A stretch of DNA of 64,000 nt from positions 750,279-814,278 of the forward strand of contig NW_019775680.1 of assembly GCF_001039355.2 (NCBI RefSeq), written 5' to 3'. The translations under genes were made by a program, and so were the position numbers. Source of the stretch: Lingula anatina (lineage: Eukaryota; Brachiopoda; Lingulata; Lingulida; Lingulidae). The notes under the pieces were generated by a model, which was not told the origin of the DNA, did not search any database, and saw nothing but the letters and a program-made list of their open reading frames with translations. Shown one piece after another: positions 1-9,880 of the stretch (positions are counted from its first letter, which is position 1; the number at the start of each line of letters is the position of its first letter).

Positions 1-76
1 TATGCTCACTAATAAAGAAAACATACATAGAGCTTTAGATTCCCATTTTGATCTGGAACCTCTAAATTGTACTTAC

Positions 77-195
77 TGCGCCGCATATAGTATCAGCCAC
101 ATCTTTGAAGGCCTGGGAAGACGTGTTTTCATATTCGGCCTTCCATTTCATTGCTGTTGTGTCGATGCTGAGTGAGTTTTGAAATATACTTACCC
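77..195 (-). CDS. Gene 1 exon 25: start of SEA domain
   Basis: 119 nt, phase 1 in and phase 0 out (GCGCA then GTAAGTAC). Reads VSIFQNSLSIDTTAMKWKAE, then YENTSSQAFKDVADTIC. The run of polar residues, tSSqaFkdva and a following helix resembles the first half of SEA domains. The acceptor AATTTTCAG is the only nearby one that fits the phase. The rest lies outside the window. Confidence 0.65.
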
Positions 196-2433
196 CTGAA
201 AATTATTTAGTGGAAAATCATCAAGCAATTGCATTTATCTCAACGTAGTACATCTCTGCAGAGAAATGCAACAGGTGTATTTTGTACTTCTTCTCTTTTT
301 ACAACATACATGCATTTGCAGATACACTATTTAATGCTTACCCCTTTATGCCCCTAAGGCAAAAATACAGCACAATACCGTTGCATATTTTTTTCCATAA
401 TGAGCCATTTTTTCTTTCATCTTTAATATAAACAAGAGAAAATTGCCCAAATTTGAGTAAATTTTCAATTCCAAATGTATGCTTATATCATCTCTCTATA
501 TAAAAAGGAAGAAAGCATATAAAACCCCAAATACAGCTACCATCTTCGCAGTGTCTCCCAGCGAAGTCTTCCGTACACGAGCACGTGTAGTTATAGTTAG
601 AGGTCCTCACACATGTTCCAGCGTTTTTACATGGCTGACGTATACATGGATCTGGTACCTCTGGATTAAAAAAGGTCATTGATACTGAACGTGGGGTTAA
701 CTTAACACTGACAACTTCATGTTCTCTCAGTAAGCCATTACTAGAATAAATAAACGTGCAATCTTCCAAGAAACTTTAAATCAAAATTCATTTGAGCCAA
801 AATGTATTTGCAGATTTTTTAAACTGAAAAGAACTTAAAAGATAATCTGGATTTCATTTTTCCTTAATTGACTTGAGAAAGAGTGATAAAATGATCCACC
901 TATGTCACATGTTTCTCCCTTAAATCCTAGTTTACATTGACAACGGCGATCTCGCTCGCCCACCGCCACGCAAGTGGCTCCATTAGCGCACGTGGGTGGT
1001 ACCTTACACGGGTCTTCATTCACTACGAAACAGATGTAGAAACACTGCCAGCAGCAGAAATCGAAGTCAGGAACATGGGCCATAGTTTTCTTTCGAAAAT
1101 AATTTTGGCAAAAAGTCTGTCAAATGCAATTTGGTGATTATGATGGCATTTGTGTAAAACTGGATTTCTGTAAATCGTTAATCACTACGACAATACAAAC
1201 CAATCCATTTGAAAAAAATTACAAGATTTGATTCATAAATTCAAATATTGTAAATAAATATACGGAAATGGAAACTGATAGCTATAACATTTTATACAAA
1301 AAAAGATACGTCTACTTAATTCAAAATCCAAGTAAAAGGCTTACCACAAACTCCAGATACTATAGGCATCAAGCCTGCTTTGCAGGTGCATTTCCCATTT
1401 TTACATGTCGCATTGGGAGTCTTACACGCAATGTCCTTGGTGCAGGATGAGCCAAGAAGTTTATTTAAGTCTAAAAATGATAATTATTATTACTATCATT
1501 TTTTATGAAGAAATATTTTTAAGCAAATAACGATAAAGACACGCTGTATCACTCACAGTCACACACACACACGCACACACACTCATACGTATATAAAATA
1601 TCCCACCCAGAAAGAGAGAGATTGGGCTAGTGAGGAATAGGCTAAGAACAGCGCTTACGTACCGCACTTTCCTGTAGTTTCGTCATAAAAATATTGTTCC
1701 TCACAAGCGCATCGCGAGTGTACACAGATTGCATTCGGATCAATACAGTGGCTCGCGTTCCGACAGGTACCGTTGATTTGTTGTTTCGGTTCTGTAATTA
1801 TACTGCAGCTCATAGCCGTTTTCACATCAAAGCATTTTCACTCAACTTAATAAAAATGTATAATGGTAAAAGTTAAAATGAGTAATACTTTTACTGCACG
1901 GTTTAAATGTAATAGGTTTATAGATTTTTCCATCTGTAAGCACATTCAACGCAATATAAAATATACAAGTTTTTTAAATGTTTCATCTAAATTTATCTAA
2001 GGTCGTTTCTTACCACACATGTGTGTGCCATATTGGTAATGACCACCGTCACACTGGCACTTCCCTGTCTCTTCATCACACACAGTGGAGTTGAGTTTAC
2101 ATCGATTACTTCCTTTTGTAAAGTCGCATGTTTTCCCAAGTTCTATCTTTGCCTCTGTGGAACAATGTAAAGAATATCCCCTCAAAGGTTAAATTATTAC
2201 AGTCTATTAATTCAGAGGTAAACGGTAACGATTACTGTAGGTTGCCCTTTTGGGTGGATCCGTGATAATACATATGCAAAATGCTCTTTTCAATCATTGT
2301 AGTAGTGAGAATAAATAAGTCCTAAATCATAAGATAAAAAAAATCTCATCATCGGTACACATACCGGCACACTTATAATATTTTTACGAATGCCGTATAC
2401 GTTTTTGCATTTATTACATACAAGTACATGCAC

Positions 2434-2491
<58 letters not shown>

Positions 2492-5400
2492 TCTACAGTA
2501 CTAGATATTCCCCCTACACCCACCCACCCACCCCCCCCCCAAACTGACGACTCATTTAACACTGCATGGAATAAGATTTCTACTCACCACATCCACTGGC
2601 ATCGGGAAAGTATTTCTCTGTATCACATTGACATTTATTGTTGTGGCACACCGATCCATTTGGACGACACTGCTGCTCAGGTTGTGAGAACGTCGCATTG
2701 CAAAACATTTCCAACCCTTTCTTCTGTTCTAAAGATGTAACGAGAGATTAACCTGCCCTTTATTTTCTGGTTGTTGTAATATTCTCCAGAATATTATTTA
2801 GCAAAATGAAAATGTTAAAGTATTAATTAAATACAACCATAAAATATAAACGCAGAAACGACTTACCACAATGCCTGCTACTGATGTTGAAAAAATAATA
2901 TTTATTACATCGACAAGTGCCAAGGCAGAAAGAATTCTGGTCTTTACATTGGTTATCATCGGTACAGTTTTCCCGAATCTGTTTCTTCTCAACTGAAATA
3001 TAATTTATATAAGTACCTTACCGAACGAGCAAGTGTATTATTCAGATATTTCAACGCTGTTAAACTGCATTGTAGGAACTGCAGACTCTTATTCACTGCC
3101 ACTCAAAATGGTCAAAAATGCTTTGACTGTAACGCATGTTCGAACGTATTATATCATTCATCGCCCTTTCTTTTGTGAATTACACTTTGTGGTACGTGGG
3201 AAAACACTGCATAAAGTTATAGTCTTTTGTATGAATGAAAAAAGCATTTACTTAGTAAATGCATACACTTAGTGTGAAAAAAATGCATGCTTACCGCATT
3301 TATTTTGTTGCTGGAAATATCCGTTCACGCATTCGCACCGTTTGGTATCGTCGTTACACGTCGCATTAGTCGTGTTACATGTAACTATCCTTGTACAGGC
3401 CTCGCCCAGTGCTGCTTGCTTTCCAGACGACACTGATGGCAAATTAAACTCATATGAATTATTATGAAATACAAGCTTTTATAGATATAAAATGTTTGCT
3501 TTTATTAAAACAGATATTGAGATGGAATAGCTGATTTCTTAAACTCGATTATCTCTTTGTGTCACAGCTACTACAATTGAGCCAATGATTTTGATAATAG
3601 ACGTGTAACTATAGTAGACGTTTTTTTCTTACCACAGATGCCCTCGTCTTCGACGAAAGAACGGTCACACGCACATATGTTAGACGTATTACATACGCTG
3701 TGTTGTATTTTACATTCCAATGTGTTCTTACAGGTGGCACCCAAGGGCTTCTTAGATACTGAAAAAATGTTCGTAGTAGTAGAACTACTTATTTTTTTCT
3801 GTTTTTATATATTTTATTTATTTTGTTTGTTTTATGTTTTACATATTTTCCTCAAAAAATTCACAATATTGCAATAGTACTTACCAATCCATCTGCAGTA
3901 AATATATAATGGCCTCATTTTTGATGTGATAAGTTTCCAAGAATCTGACATATGCTCTATATAAAAAGGTGATATAAAACCAAACTTACATTCGCACAAT
4001 GCATTGCACTATGCATTGCCACAGCACTTCACTTTCAAAGTTTGTGTTATCAAAATATATCCAAAAACATCATAGGGCATTCAGATTATCGCATAACATC
4101 ATGCATACAATATTTCACACACCTTTTGTCCCTTTAGATGTAATAAAGAAAAATATAATCAGAGAAAACAAATATTGCCACCATTTGCAACTTACCACAT
4201 ATGTTACCATCTTTTGCGTAAAATGAAGGTTGGCATTTGCATCGCCCCTCGATACACACCGCATTTGTGTCTTTGCACACACCAAGTCTGTTTGATGGGC
4301 ACGGTTTGTTGAGATTCACAAGCGGCCCTTCAAGAGATAATAAAACATCAATAATCATATCAATTAAAGCAGTATCACTATAAGTTATACTGTTATATAT
4401 TAAAAGGCGTCCAACTCGAATCCCTAGCGTATATTCTATAAAAAAACGCTGAGAAAATTAAGATTTATAACCCGTTTCTGGGGTTTTGAATATCTGCCTT
4501 TAGCATCACGCAAAAAAATCCAGTTTCCATCTCCATTATTACTGGAGTGGATAAAAATCAGAACTGTAAAACAAATATGCAGATAATTACTTTCTAAATG
4601 TTCTTGAAATAGGAATACTCTTTTCATTTCCAGGAAAGCTCATCAGATCGTGTAGCTTCAACACTCATTGCTGGGTTAAAGACGCTTTTGACCACATTCT
4701 GAAGGGGGAATGTCTGTATGCAGATGGCATGGGGATGTTTTAGCCTGATTATAACAACTACATTTATAATTTAAATGTCTAATTTAAAACATACACTAAT
4801 GCACATATCATTAAAAAGTTACTTAGTTAACAAAAAGGACTTTATACATAAACTTACTGCAGTACAAATGTAGACCGCTGACCAAGTACGTGCCGTTCTT
4901 GCAATCGCACGTGCTGTTAATGCATACAGCGTCTATATCTAAACAATCTTCTGTCGTTTCACAAGACTGGTTGAAGTCAACCTTAGAAACTGCAAAATCA
5001 ATCATTAGAAATTTTACACAATTCAACAACGAGAAGGACGAAAACAAGTCACAAATGTACCTCGTAAATTACTAAGACATACACGCTGACTTAGTGAATG
5101 ACTTTTTCTCACCGCAAATATCCTCCCTCCTTGCAAACCCTGTGTTACAACTACATACACCACCGTTACAGGCAGCATTGGTGTCGTTGCATACGTCATA
5201 GCCGTGTTCAGAAGTGCAGTTCTGTCCGACAAGGGATTTGGGCACTGAATTGAAAATGACATCATGGCATCAATGAAAAAAATGTTATTTCTTCAACTGT
5301 CATCTACCAGAAAAGAAAAGCATCTTAAAGATGTATGCTGAAGTTGACAATATAGACTAAAGATACATTGATTTGACCAAATTGTTGATACTTGAATATT

Positions 5401-8400
5401 CGTGAAGAAAGCGGATAGCATTTCATCTTACAACAAGTCCACGGTGACGTTGCATTTGGTTTGTGTTTATAGAAACCAAGCAGACAACTACAGGTGCCCG
5501 CCATGCAGGATGCGTTCGGCGTTCTACATTCTTGTTCTCCATCTCCATGGCAATGTTGTCCCAGGTCCTTCTTGATCTCTAAATAAAACAAAACCAAATG
5601 TTTTGTTAAATGTAACAATGTATGTATCATTCAATATTGTATTTCTCGTTCCTGTTCCTGTAACCTGAAGTTGATGCTTTTTTATGCAAGAGAGTAAGAG
5701 AGAAATTACTCACTACAGGTGCCTGTTTCAGTGCGGTAAGCTGTCGTATCACATTCACATCTTCCTCTCAAATACTCCGAATGTGGTACACTAGTACATG
5801 AACCGTCAGCAGAGCAAGGTGACCCTAACACGACTGAAATTAAGAAAATTAATACTCTACTAAGTTTTTCAGTTAACACGTTAACATATTAATTTCTATC
5901 AAAAATGCTTAAGACCTTAAATCCATCCCTTGAAAAACCTTACTTTATTCCCAATCTACCTGGGGAACATTTCTTAGATCAGAAACCCAAAGCAATTAAT
6001 TTCATATAGTGTGTCGTCACAAGTAGAATAAGAAATCTAGCTTCTATTTTTGCAAGTGAATACAGAGACACTGTAAAGCTATGTAGATCTTCATTACGCT
6101 TACCTTCCTCACACATCTCCAAGCTGCTGTTGTAGAATCCAGACTGACACTGGCAAACATTGGCTTCACACGTGCTATTCATGATAGTATTACTGCACTT
6201 GGCACTGTCATTGCAGGGTGATCCTAAGGTCACTATTGGTGAATAACAAAAATGGATATCAGGAAATAGTGTTGTGAAACGTAGAAGGTTGCATTGGTTT
6301 CAACAGATAAAATAATGCACAATTACACTATCTCTATATTTTAAAATCTGCTTCCAATTAACTATCTTGCGTCTTTATGTCCCCAGAAAAAATCTTAATA
6401 ATACCCATGATATTTAGTGCTACTGGTCACAGGACATCTTCATTAAAGTTAACTTTCTTAAGTAAAGTTAACAAAGGCTGTTTACCTTTTAAACATTCAT
6501 ACAACGTCTCATTGAAATAACCTTTCTTACAGACGCACGTGTCTGTTTCAAAATCACAGTGGCTTTGATATACAGCTGTTTGACAGAAGACCACATTGCC
6601 AACCACACACGGAGAACCAAGCAACACTGTTAATGAAATAAAATACCACATTCATACCAAAGTCCAATAAATGAAAAAAATCAATAAAACTGCAGACCAT
6701 AACTTACAATTTTTACATGGAATCCAGGTATTAATCGCACCTGATTCTCAACGTTTTGGAAGTCAACAAAACACTTCAGTTTATAATAAATATCGAGTCT
6801 AACTCCCAGCCTATTGGTTTAACTCTGTATATTCAAATTAAAGTCCACTGCTTATTGGCAGATATGGAGACAAATAAATATTTTAGTTAGATGAAATACC
6901 CTTTTTGCATACAGCGTCCCCTTCTTTAGCGTAGTATCCACGTATACAAGAGCATTTGTATTTCTCACAAATGGCGTTGTTCACTCCGCTACAGTCGGTA
7001 TCATTTTGGCACTCGAGACCTACGACTTGAGCTTTAATTAAGGAAAATGATTTATGTAGCCAAATGTTAACAAGCACAACGAAGCTCTGTTTTTGCTCCA
7101 AAGTAAATAAGATAAGTCCATATGACTGATAATTGTCATTTATTAATGACGAAACTAATAAAATACGTAGTTACAAAACTGGGGAGATAATATAACATCT
7201 CCCCAACTATATAAGTGCCATAATATAAAATTAATTAAGTATGTTAATAAGTATAACCAAATTAATTAAGAAAATTATAAGTAATAACAACAGCTTTAGG
7301 AGCAAAAAGTTGGCACAAATAAAAATAAAAGGCCATAAGATGTGAGAGAAGCTCACATCCCCGCCATCACTGAAAAGTTTGTGCAAGTAGACCATTGTAG
7401 GTGATGTAATGTATGAAAAAAGTAACCTTATTCCGTTTACTTGTTTGTTTAAAAACTGTACGTCAACAACTCTTTACGAAACAATGACATTAATTAAAAC
7501 AATGTGAAAATACCGCTGAGATAAATGCCCCAAAATGTAAAATATATCGTATCTTACGGCTGTCAAGATATTCTTACTGTTGGTGCAGGTTTTCCCTCCT
7601 TCTTTCCCGTAGAAACCGAACTTGCACTGACATCTACCGTCCAGACAGTGGCTGTCAGTGATTGCAGACTTACACAGGGACTCATCAATGGTGTTGTTGC
7701 AGAATGTGCCAACCACTATTTCTAAATTCCAATATTCCAATATTCATATTAAATTTTCAGAAATGACATTTGAATTTTTGTCCAAACTCAGACACTCATT
7801 GAGACACTCATTTAAGTCTTTTTGGTGATATAAGTCCGAAACTATTTGACGTACGTTCAACAAAAAGGATTTTAATAGTTGTAAAGTCGGTTAACTTGCC
7901 ATTTTTGCAATTGTAAGCACCAGGTGGCCCATAGGTTCCATGTGGACAAACACAGGTGCCTAATTCCCACTGACTGGCTCTTTCACATACTAGTTCCACT
8001 GGATGTGTGTTGAACCGGTTGCACTGATCACTTCCAAAGCACCCCACCATCCCTATCCCGTTTTCTACAATATATTAGAGTGTATGTTAAAAACTACTTC
8101 ATCATCTTGTCAAAACGTTGCATGAAAGCTACCAGAATTAAACAGAGGTGGTGAATAAATATATTATACTCCAATATGCTAAATATCAAACATTACTCAT
8201 ACATTAGATAAAAAACATTCCGATGACATTTCAAATTCATCATGCATACATAAGTATAGACCTTGGTTAAATTGTTGTCCCACTACCAATTCCATAAGTG
8301 TTTTTGATTGTTTGTTTGTTTGTTTGTTTATAAATGATCGCCTTACAGATGTACATCACTTTAAACAGTGCTTTTTATTCCACATAACATATTTCACACA

Positions 8401-9848
8401 AATCATGGTGCGAGGAAAAAATCAAGCACATGGAATTGGAGGTGGAACAACCGTTTTGACCAAGCCTGTATAGTGTGGTTACTTACTGATAATACATTTT
8501 CTTTCTCCATAGCTTCCATGATAGGGTGCTTTACATCTGCAGACACCTTGAGACTCTCTTTCGGCTTTTTGACAGCGACTGTGTTCTGTTTGTAACTTTT
8601 CTTGACAGAACCCGTCAATGCTGCAAGTCATACCGACTTTCGGACGAGCTAGAAATGTAATTCTATAAATGATGATTTAATGTGAACTAAAAAAACATAT
8701 ACTATCTAGTTATCAATTTCATCCTGAGTTTCCAACAAATGTGTTTATAGCATTGATAATCGTCAATCACCAGTTTCTTTTTCGAAGATAAGGAACATTT
8801 TAATAATCTCGGAAAAGTAAATTTTACACGTAATTGGATAAAAAGAACATGAAAGAAAATATTTTATACATAACAAATCAAAATTTTCAAATAACAAATC
8901 TTGAATCCAGTGCTAGAAAATTGTCTTCACAAGATACACTTACTATTCTTACAGGGAGTGTCCATTCCCTCCGTAGCATAAAATCCTTCATTTGCACACC
9001 GGCACCTGTATCCAATACACGCCCATTGAGCGGTGCCGTTCACACAGTCAGTGTCACTTTGACAAAACGTGCCCACCACTTGTTCTGAAATAATATATAC
9101 ATCACGAGATCCCAAATATGTTTTATTAATTCAATTACAACAACAAAGTCACGCTTTGAAACATGGGACAATGGCTATGCCAGAGTATTAGCAAAATTAT
9201 GAGAATGTAAACACTTTCTTTCATAAATTATTCAAATACTTATTCATATTTAATTTTTTTGTGCTTATTTGAAAAAAATTACATTGTCTTGGATTTGCTA
9301 TTTGTTACCTTTTTCACAAACTCGTGCATCATATGGTGCATAGTAGCCTCTATCACACCTGCAAAGTCCTTCTAAACAAACGCCGTTGGTGATGTTGCAG
9401 TCAAGTTCCGTCCTACAACCCAACCGTTCCACGCCCGTTATTACACCTTCACCTTGAACAGAAAATGTGTTGACCAATATAATGGATCCAAATGAAAAAA
9501 TGGCATGCCAAAAATAAAATTAATGTAGTAAAATGATAAAATAAACACCGTGTGGTTGATAATAATATTATTGAATTAATAACCTTAGGCCTTAGCGCTT
9601 CGATGATCCTAGCAGAGATAAAACGGTAATAAACGGAAACAGACTGAGAAAGTTGACCAGTGCATATTTCCAACCTTACATTTGAAGACGAGTAAAACAC
9701 GAAGCCTCTATTCTTTGCCATTCTCTCATATATTTTAAAAACGAAAGGAAATAGGAATTTATACAAAAGGCAACAAACCTTCGCTCTTCACGCGTTGAAA
9801 GGTCACACTGATTAGGAAGACGAATGATATAAACTTGATCGCATCCAT
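77..9848 (-). CDS. Gene 1: multi-module EB/EGF-like protein with SEA domain (partial, 3' end outside window)
   Basis: Spliced gene of 24 coding exons plus a noncoding first exon near 12.1-12.2 kb. Joined exons give 3,180 nt, or 1,060 codons, without a stop. Order: signal peptide (E2), 20 six-cysteine EB/EGF-like modules (E3-E22, about 40-55 residues each), two canonical EGF domains (E23, E24), then the first part of a SEA domain (E25). Every module exon begins and ends in phase 1 with consensus splice sites, except a GC donor after E6. Many N-glycosylation sequons are visible. SEA domains usually lie just outside the membrane in mucin-like and adhesion proteins, so I infer a type I membrane protein; the transmembrane part would lie left of position 1. 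No enzymatic domain is seen. Neighbouring genes 2-4 share only E1-E15. The ligand and biological role are unknown; adhesion or immune recognition are guesses. Confidence 0.85.
541..660 (-). CDS. Gene 1 exon 24: canonical EGF domain 2
   Basis: 120 nt, phase 1-1. VPDPCIRQPCKNAGTC, then CSCTEDFAGRHC. Classical EGF spacing. Acceptor AATCCAG, donor G then GTAGCT. Confidence 0.85.
900..1022 (-). CDS. Gene 1 exon 23: canonical EGF domain 1
   Basis: 123 nt, phase 1-1. NEDPCKVPPTCANGATC, then CQCKLGFKGETC. Cysteine spacing fits a classical EGF domain (CxC..GF.G..C) rather than the EB type upstream. Confidence 0.85.
1345..1470 (-). CDS. Gene 1 exon 22: cysteine module 20
   Basis: 126 nt, phase 1-1. 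LNKLLGSSCTKDIAC, then CKNGKCTCKAGLMPIVSGVC. Six cysteines. Acceptor ATTTTTAG, donor G then GTAAGC. Confidence 0.8.
1663..1791 (-). CDS. Gene 1 exon 21: cysteine module 19
   Basis: 129 nt, phase 1-1. PKQQINGTCRNASHC, then CACEEQYFYDETTGKC. Six cysteines. Donor G then GTACGTAAG; a second GT lies 4 bases further but would break the phase. Confidence 0.8.
2014..2154 (-). CDS. Gene 1 exon 20: cysteine module 18
   Basis: 141 nt, phase 1-1. AKIELGKTCDFTKGSNRC, then CQCDGGHYQYGTHMC. Six cysteines. Acceptor TTCCACAG. Confidence 0.85.
2437..2490. repeat. (TA)n microsatellite in gene 1 intron
   Basis: Uninterrupted TA dinucleotides in the intron between E20 and E19, followed by a C-rich tract at 2,513-2,540. 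Confidence 0.9.
2588..2728 (-). CDS. Gene 1 exon 19: cysteine module 17
   Basis: 141 nt, phase 1-1. QKKGLEMFCNATFSQPEQQC, then CHNNKCQCDTEKYFPDASGC. Six cysteines. Donor G then GTGAGT. Confidence 0.8.
2867..2992 (-). CDS. Gene 1 exon 18: cysteine module 16
   Basis: 126 nt, phase 1-1. EKKQIRENCTDDNQC, then CLGTCRCNKYYFFNISSRHC. Six cysteines. Acceptor ATATTTCAG, donor G then GTAAGT. Confidence 0.8.
3295..3432 (-). CDS. Gene 1 exon 17: cysteine module 15
   Basis: 138 nt, phase 1-1. ALGEACTRIVTCNTTNATC, then CECVNGYFQQQNKC. Six cysteines and two sequons. Donor G then GTAAGC. Confidence 0.8.
3633..3758 (-). CDS. Gene 1 exon 16: cysteine module 14
   Basis: 126 nt, phase 1-1. SKKPLGATCKNTLEC, then CNTSNICACDRSFVEDEGIC. 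Six cysteines. First of the modules found only in gene 1. Confidence 0.8.
4196..4327 (-). CDS. Gene 1 exon 15: cysteine module 13 (last module shared with genes 2-4)
   Basis: 132 nt, phase 1-1. GPLVNLNKPCPSNRLGVC, then CKCQPSFYAKDGNIC. Six cysteines. If the next intron is retained, the frame adds a short hydrophobic tail before a stop. Confidence 0.85.
4858..4989 (-). CDS. Gene 1 exon 14: cysteine module 12
   Basis: 132 nt, phase 1-1. VSKVDFNQSCETTEDCLDID, then CDCKNGTYLVSGLHLYC. Six cysteines. Acceptor TTTTGCAG, donor A then GTAAGT. Confidence 0.85.
5113..5244 (-). CDS. Gene 1 exon 13: cysteine module 11
   Basis: 132 nt, phase 1-1. PKSLVGQNCTSEHGYDVC, then NDTNAAC and FARREDIC. Intact donor G then GTGAGAAA; the gene 4 copy has a transposon at this point. 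Confidence 0.85.
5432..5578 (-). CDS. Gene 1 exon 12: cysteine module 10
   Basis: 147 nt, phase 1-1. EIKKDLGQHCHGDGEQEC, then CSCLLGFYKHKPNATSPWTC. Six cysteines. Donor T then GTAAGA. Confidence 0.85.
5714..5833 (-). CDS. Gene 1 exon 11: cysteine module 9, five cysteines
   Basis: 120 nt, phase 1-1. VLGSPCSADGSC, then HSEYLRGRCECDTTAY. The third cysteine of the module is replaced by Tyr (TAT); genes 3 and 4 keep Cys. Donor A then GTGAGTAA. Confidence 0.8.
6104..6232 (-). CDS. Gene 1 exon 10: cysteine module 8
   Basis: 129 nt, phase 1-1. VTLGSPCNDSAKCSNTIMNS, then CQCQSGFYNSSLEMC. Six cysteines and several sequons. Present in genes 2 and 4, missing from gene 3. Confidence 0.85.
6486..6626 (-). 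CDS. Gene 1 exon 9: cysteine module 7
   Basis: 141 nt, phase 1-1. LLGSPCVVGNVVFC, then CDFETDTCVCKKGYFNETLY then EC. Six cysteines and an NET sequon. Confidence 0.85.
6900..7031 (-). CDS. Gene 1 exon 8: cysteine module 6
   Basis: 132 nt, phase 1-1. AQVVGLECQNDTDCSGVNNA, then CSCIRGYYAKEGDAVC. The acceptor ends AAAG. The weak donor G then GTATTTC is kept at this site in all four genes. Confidence 0.8.
7578..7721 (-). CDS. Gene 1 exon 7: cysteine module 5
   Basis: 144 nt, phase 1-1. Begins IVVGTFCNNTIDESLC and contains CLDGRCQCKFGFYGKEGGKT then C. Six cysteines and an NNT sequon. Donor A then GTAAGAAT. Confidence 0.85.
7900..8064 (-). CDS. Gene 1 exon 6: cysteine module 4 (GC splice donor)
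   Basis: 165 nt, phase 1-1. Contains GMVGCFGSDQCNRFNTH and ELGTCVCPHGTYGPPGAYNC. The donor reads ATG then GCAAGT, so the intron starts with GC. Gene 2 shares this; genes 3 and 4 have GTAAGT at the same site. Confidence 0.85.
8487..8648 (-). CDS. Gene 1 exon 5: cysteine module 3
   Basis: 162 nt, phase 1-1. Begins ARPKVGMTCSIDGFC and ends YGERKCIIS. Six cysteines. It is 6 nt longer than the gene 3 and gene 4 copies (AERESQ in the loop). Confidence 0.85.
8944..9084 (-). CDS. Gene 1 exon 4: cysteine module 2
   Basis: 141 nt, phase 1-1. Begins QVVGTFCQSDTDCVNGT and contains CRCANEGFYATEG. Six cysteines. The last cysteine is intact here, whereas gene 3 has a stop codon at that position. Confidence 0.85.
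9309..9452 (-). CDS. Gene 1 exon 3: cysteine module 1
   Basis: 144 nt, phase 1-1. Six cysteines, an NIT sequon and the core CLEGLCRCDRGYYAPYDARV then C. Acceptor TTCAAG, donor G then GTAACA. Orthologous exons are present in genes 2, 3 and 4. Confidence 0.85.
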
Positions 9849-9880
9849 GGCAACATGAGCCAAAGCGAATCCTGTAGGGT
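9779..9880 (-). CDS. Gene 1 exon 2: 5' UTR end, start codon, signal peptide
   Basis: ATG at 9,848-9,846 in a GCCATGG context. It encodes MDAIKFISFVFLISVTFQRV then KSE, a short signal peptide with a hydrophobic core. The coding part is 70 nt and ends in phase 1 (AAG, then GTTTGT). The acceptor TTTATTGCAG matches gene 4. An upstream ATG in another frame lies 11 bases before the start. Confidence 0.85.

Noticed and set aside
1556-1585. CRISPR-like or satellite array among CA-rich repeats
   Set aside because: Just a short CA microsatellite; no spacer-repeat structure anywhere in the window.
2290-2740. ORFs on both strands around 2.3-2.7 kb
   Set aside because: They are made by the TA microsatellite; the real coding exon here is E19 on the minus strand in another frame.
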